DNA from: GWB2-37-7 sp942492835 | GTDB taxonomy: Bacteria; Bacillota; Clostridia; Lutisporales; Lutisporaceae | Length of the DNA: 64,000 nucleotides | Reading direction: 5' to 3' | Assembly: GCA_942492835.1 (NCBI GenBank) | Contig: OW818645.1 | Coordinates: forward strand, 1,674,001 to 1,738,000 | Shown: piece after piece, positions 61,209-64,000 of the stretch | Position numbering within the stretch: position 1 is the stretch's first letter | Layout: each line of letters opens with the position of its first letter | Program-made: the position numbers and the translations under genes | Notes under the pieces: model-generated | What the model saw: the letters and a program-made list of their open reading frames with translations, nothing else | What the model was told of the DNA's origin: nothing | The model's database searches: none

Positions 61209-64000
61209 TTAGTCTCTAGCTAATCTCTTGTAAGTTTCATATCTGTTCTTTGAATCTTTCTCAGCTTTTACAAATAGTTCTTCCGCTTCTTGTGGGAAGT
61301 CCTTTGTAAGTGAAGAGTATCTTACTTGATCCATTATGAAGCTTCTGAAGCTTTCTGTTGGCTCCTTGGAGTCAAGTGTAAATGGATTCTTGCCTTGCTC
61401 TGTAAGCTCTGGGTTGAATCTCCACAAGTGCCAATAGCCTGCCTTAACAGCTTGATCTATATTTGCTTGTGTTCTTCCCATACCTTGTTTCATACCATGG
61501 TTGATACATGGAGCATATGCAATTATTAAGGATGGTCCATCATACTTTTCTGCTTCTGTTATAGCCTTCAAGAATTGGTTCTTGTCTGCTCCAATACCTA
61601 CTTGTGCTACATATACATAGCCATAAGTAGTTGCAATCATACCAAGATCCTTCTTCTTTATTTTTTTACCTGAAGCTGCGAATTTTGCAACTGCTCCAGT
61701 AGGAGTTGATTTAGAGGACTGTCCACCAGTGTTTGAGTAAACTTCTGTATCAAATACAAATACATTTACATTTTCACCAGAAGCTAGTACATGGTCTAGT
61801 CCACCGTAACCGATATCATAAGCCCAGCCGTCTCCACCAAATATCCACATGGATTTCTTAACTAGGTAGTCCTTCTTCTCTTTTATTTCTTCTATGATTT
61901 CTTTTGCTCTAGGATCAGTTACGCCACAGCCGCAACTACAGCAGCTACAACCTTCAATAAGAGCTAAAATTTTAGCTGTTGCAGTTTTACTTGCTTCGGC
62001 ATCTTCCTTGCCTTCTACCCATTCAGCAAATGCTTCTTTATATTCAGCAGGAATGTTAAGCTCTAAAACTTCCTTCATTATGTCATTTAATCTGCTTCTC
62101 ATTTGTTTTACACCAACTGCCATACCTAAGCCAAACTCTGCATTGTCTTCAAATAATGAGTTTGCCCAAGCTGGACCTTTGCCTTGTTGGTTTGCACAGT
62201 ATGGTGTTGCTGGTGCAGAAGCTCCCCAAATTGATGAACATCCTGTAGCATTTGCAACTATCATTCTATCGCCAAACAATTGAGTTATAACTTTTGCATA
62301 TGGAGTTTCTCCACAGCCTGCACAAGCACCTGAGAACTCAAGCAGTGGTTGTGAGAATTGGCTGCCTTTTACTGTTTCCTTAGACATTAAATTATCCTTC
62401 ATAGGCACAGTCATAGCATAATCCCAATTTGCAACTCCTGTCTCTGTTTGAGTTGCTATAGGCTTCATTATTAATGCCTTTTCTTTTGATGGGCAAATGT
62501 CTGCACAGTTACCGCAGCCTGTGCAATCAAGTGTACTTATTTGCATTCTATAAGCTAGACCTTCAAGACCCTTACCAATTGCCTTCTTTGTCTCAAATGC
62601 ATTTGGAGCCTTGCTTGCTTCTTCTTCAGTTACAAGTATAGGTCTAATGGCTGCATGTGGACATATGAAGGAACATTGGTTACATTGGATACATTTATCA
62701 ATTTGCCATTCTGGAACATTAACAGCTATACCACGTTTTTCATATGCAGCTGTTCCCATTGGTAAAGTACCATCTTCTCTGTCTACAAATGCGCTTACAG
62801 GAAGTGAATCTCCATCTTGTCTATTTATAGGAATTAATATATTCTTTATAAACTCTGGAGCTTCTACGGCTGCTGCTGCCTCTTCTTTTGCACTGCTCCA
62901 TGATGCTGGTACGTCAATTTTAACTAAAGCATCAGTACCTGCTTCTACAGCTTTATAGTTCATATTGATTATTGCGTCACCCTTCTTACCATAGCTCTTA
63001 ACAACTGCTTCCTTTAGATACTTAACAGCATCTTCTACAGGAATTACATCTGCAAGCTTGAAGAAAGCTGATTGCATTATCATGTTTATTCTATTGCCTA
63101 AACCAATTTTTACACCTAAGTCTGTAGCGTTTATTGTATAGAAATCTATGTTATTATCTGCAATATATTTCTTTAAATTAGCTGGAAGCTTTTCATCCAA
63201 TTCTTCTGGCTTCCATTGGCAGTTAAGAACGAACTTGCCGCCCTTCTTTAAGCCCTTAACCAAGTCATATTGATAAACATAGGATTGGTTATGACATGCT
63301 ACAAAGTCTGCTTCATTGATTAGGTAAGTTGATTTAATTGGCTTCTTACCAAATCTTAAGTGAGAAATTGTTACGCCGCCTGATTTTTTGGAGTCATAGG
63401 AGAAGTAACCTTGAGCATATAGGGCAGTATTGTCGCCTATAATCTTGATAGCACTCTTGTTTGCTCCTACTGTACCATCTGAACCAAGTCCCCAGAATTT
63501 GCATCTGATTGTTCCTTCTGGAGCAGCATTAATTTCTTCCTTTATGTCTAATGAAAGGTTTGTTACATCATCAACGATACCAATTGTGAAGCCGTTTCTT
63601 GGGTTCTTTGACATTAGGTTGTCATATACAGCCTTTAGTTGTGAAGGAGTAGTATCCTTTGAACCTAGACCATAACGTCCGCCTATTATCATTGGAGCAT
63701 TTTCCATATTAGCATACATACCACATACATCTAAGTATAATGGCTCGCCTAGTGCTCCAGGCTCTTTAGTTCTGTCAAGTACTGCTATTCTCTTTACTGT
63801 CTTTGGTAATACATCAAAGAAGTATTTTGATGAGAATGGTCTATATAGGTGAACCTTTATTATACCTAGCTTAGCTCCTCTTGCGTTCATATAATCAACT
63901 GTTTCTTCTAGGGACTCAGTAACTGAACCCATAGCAACGATTACATGTTCTGCATCTGGCGCACCATAGTAGTTAAAAGGCTTGTATTCTCTTCCAGTTA
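61209..64000 (-). CDS. nifJ: Pyruvate:ferredoxin (flavodoxin) oxidoreductase, N-terminus cut by window edge
   Basis: About 930 residues of the single-chain PFOR are visible; the full enzyme is near 1170-1180, so the N-terminal ~240 residues lie beyond the right edge. The frame stays open to 64000 and reads TGREYKPFNYYGAPDAEHVI before the first internal ATG. Domains in order: transketolase-C-like domain II, gamma domain (GLGSDGTVGANKSAIKIIGD), 2[4Fe-4S] ferredoxin domain (CIQCNQCSFICP, CTGCGNCADICP), proximal cluster CAGCGETPYAKV, TPP site WIFGGDGWAYDIGYGG and DTEVYSNTGGQSSKSTPTG. It converts pyruvate to acetyl-CoA, CO2 and reduced ferredoxin. A Cys-rich stretch GCSCCSCGCG is unusual. It is the second pyruvate:ferredoxin enzyme in the window. 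Confidence 0.98.
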   Translation of the reverse strand, partial: TGREYKPFNYYGAPDAEHVIVAMGSVTESLEETVDYMNARGAKLGIIKVHLYRPFSSKYFFDVLPKTVKRIAVLDRTKEPGALGEPLYLDVCGMYANMENAPMIIGGRYGLGSKDTTPSQLKAVYDNLMSKNPRNGFTIGIVDDVTNLSLDIKEEINAAPEGTIRCKFWGLGSDGTVGANKSAIKIIGDNTALYAQGYFSYDSKKSGGVTISHLRFGKKPIKSTYLINEADFVACHNQSYVYQYDLVKGLKKGGKFVLNCQWKPEELDEKLPANLKKYIADNNIDFYTINATDLGVKIGLGNRINMIMQSAFFKLADVIPVEDAVKYLKEAVVKSYGKKGDAIINMNYKAVEAGTDALVKIDVPASWSSAKEEAAAAVEAPEFIKNILIPINRQDGDSLPVSAFVDREDGTLPMGTAAYEKRGIAVNVPEWQIDKCIQCNQCSFICPHAAIRPILVTEEEASKAPNAFETKKAIGKGLEGLAYRMQISTLDCTGCGNCADICPSKEKALIMKPIATQTETGVANWDYAMTVPMKDNLMSKETVKGSQFSQPLLEFSGACAGCGETPYAKVITQLFGDRMIVANATGCSSIWGASAPATPYCANQQGKGPAWANSLFEDNAEFGLGMAVGVKQMRSRLNDIMKEVLELNIPAEYKEAFAEWVEGKEDAEASKTATAKILALIEGCSCCSCGCGVTDPRAKEIIEEIKEKKDYLVKKSMWIFGGDGWAYDIGYGGLDHVLASGENVNVFVFDTEVYSNTGGQSSKSTPTGAVAKFAASGKKIKKKDLGMIATTYGYVYVAQVGIGADKNQFLKAITEAEKYDGPSLIIAYAPCINHGMKQGMGRTQANIDQAVKAGYWHLWRFNPELTEQGKNPFTLDSKEPTESFRSFIMDQVRYSSLTKDFPQEAEELFVKAEKDSKNRYETYKRLARD

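Overview
The window looks like a chromosomal segment of an anaerobic, spore-forming, low-GC Firmicute of the class Clostridia. The evidence is AT-rich DNA with strong AGGAGG ribosome-binding sites, sporulation and spore genes (spmA, spmB, abrB, ricT, a SleB-like hydrolase, a YabE-like protein), a 2x[4Fe-4S] ferredoxin, two kinds of pyruvate:ferredoxin oxidoreductase, a two-subunit class I fumarase, and T-box, preQ1 and c-di-AMP leader RNAs. I cannot name the genus from sequence reading alone.

Region 1 (1-30.6 kb) is a rearranged version of the origin-proximal block known from Bacillus (yaaO-tmk-darA-yaaR-holB-ricT-yabA-trmN6-rsmI-abrB-metS-dayD/tatD-yabE-rnmV). Reading leftward on the minus strand it holds fumAB, yaaO, darA, yaaR, holB, ricT, a ferredoxin, trmN6 and rsmI. 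abrB follows on the plus strand with putative Spo0A boxes. Then come about 17 kb of unrelated genes: amj, an ATPase, an amidase, pepD, a c-di-AMP riboswitch with its SleB-like gene, queT with a preQ1 riboswitch, an M6 metalloprotease, a Card1-like DUF1887 protein and spmAB. The block resumes with T-box-metG, tatD, yabE and rnmV, the last cut by the window edge. tmk and yabA are not at their usual places.

Region 2 (30.8-48.9 kb) carries an AI-2E family transporter and two nearly identical rRNA operons (16S-23S-5S), both on the minus strand. Only the left operon has tRNA-Ala and tRNA-Ile in its spacer. Between the operons lie five genes: a polysaccharide deacetylase, a class II aldolase, a uracil-DNA glycosylase-like protein, a zinc-dependent phospholipase C-like protein and an S41 protease.

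Region 3 (48.9-64 kb) has a four-gene porGDAB pyruvate synthase operon, then a two-gene accessory module, then a single-chain pyruvate:ferredoxin oxidoreductase (nifJ type) running off the right edge. The module is a 1090-residue protein with a C-terminal RNA-polymerase-alpha-CTD-like helix-hairpin-helix tail, followed by a 1565-residue DEAH helicase with zinc clusters and a DUF1998-type end. Its layout resembles Druantia type III (druH-druE) anti-phage systems, but this is an inference. A tRNA-3'-end-like fragment, an inverted repeat and terminators lie just upstream of it, as expected for an integration hotspot. This is the best candidate in the window for an incompletely described system.
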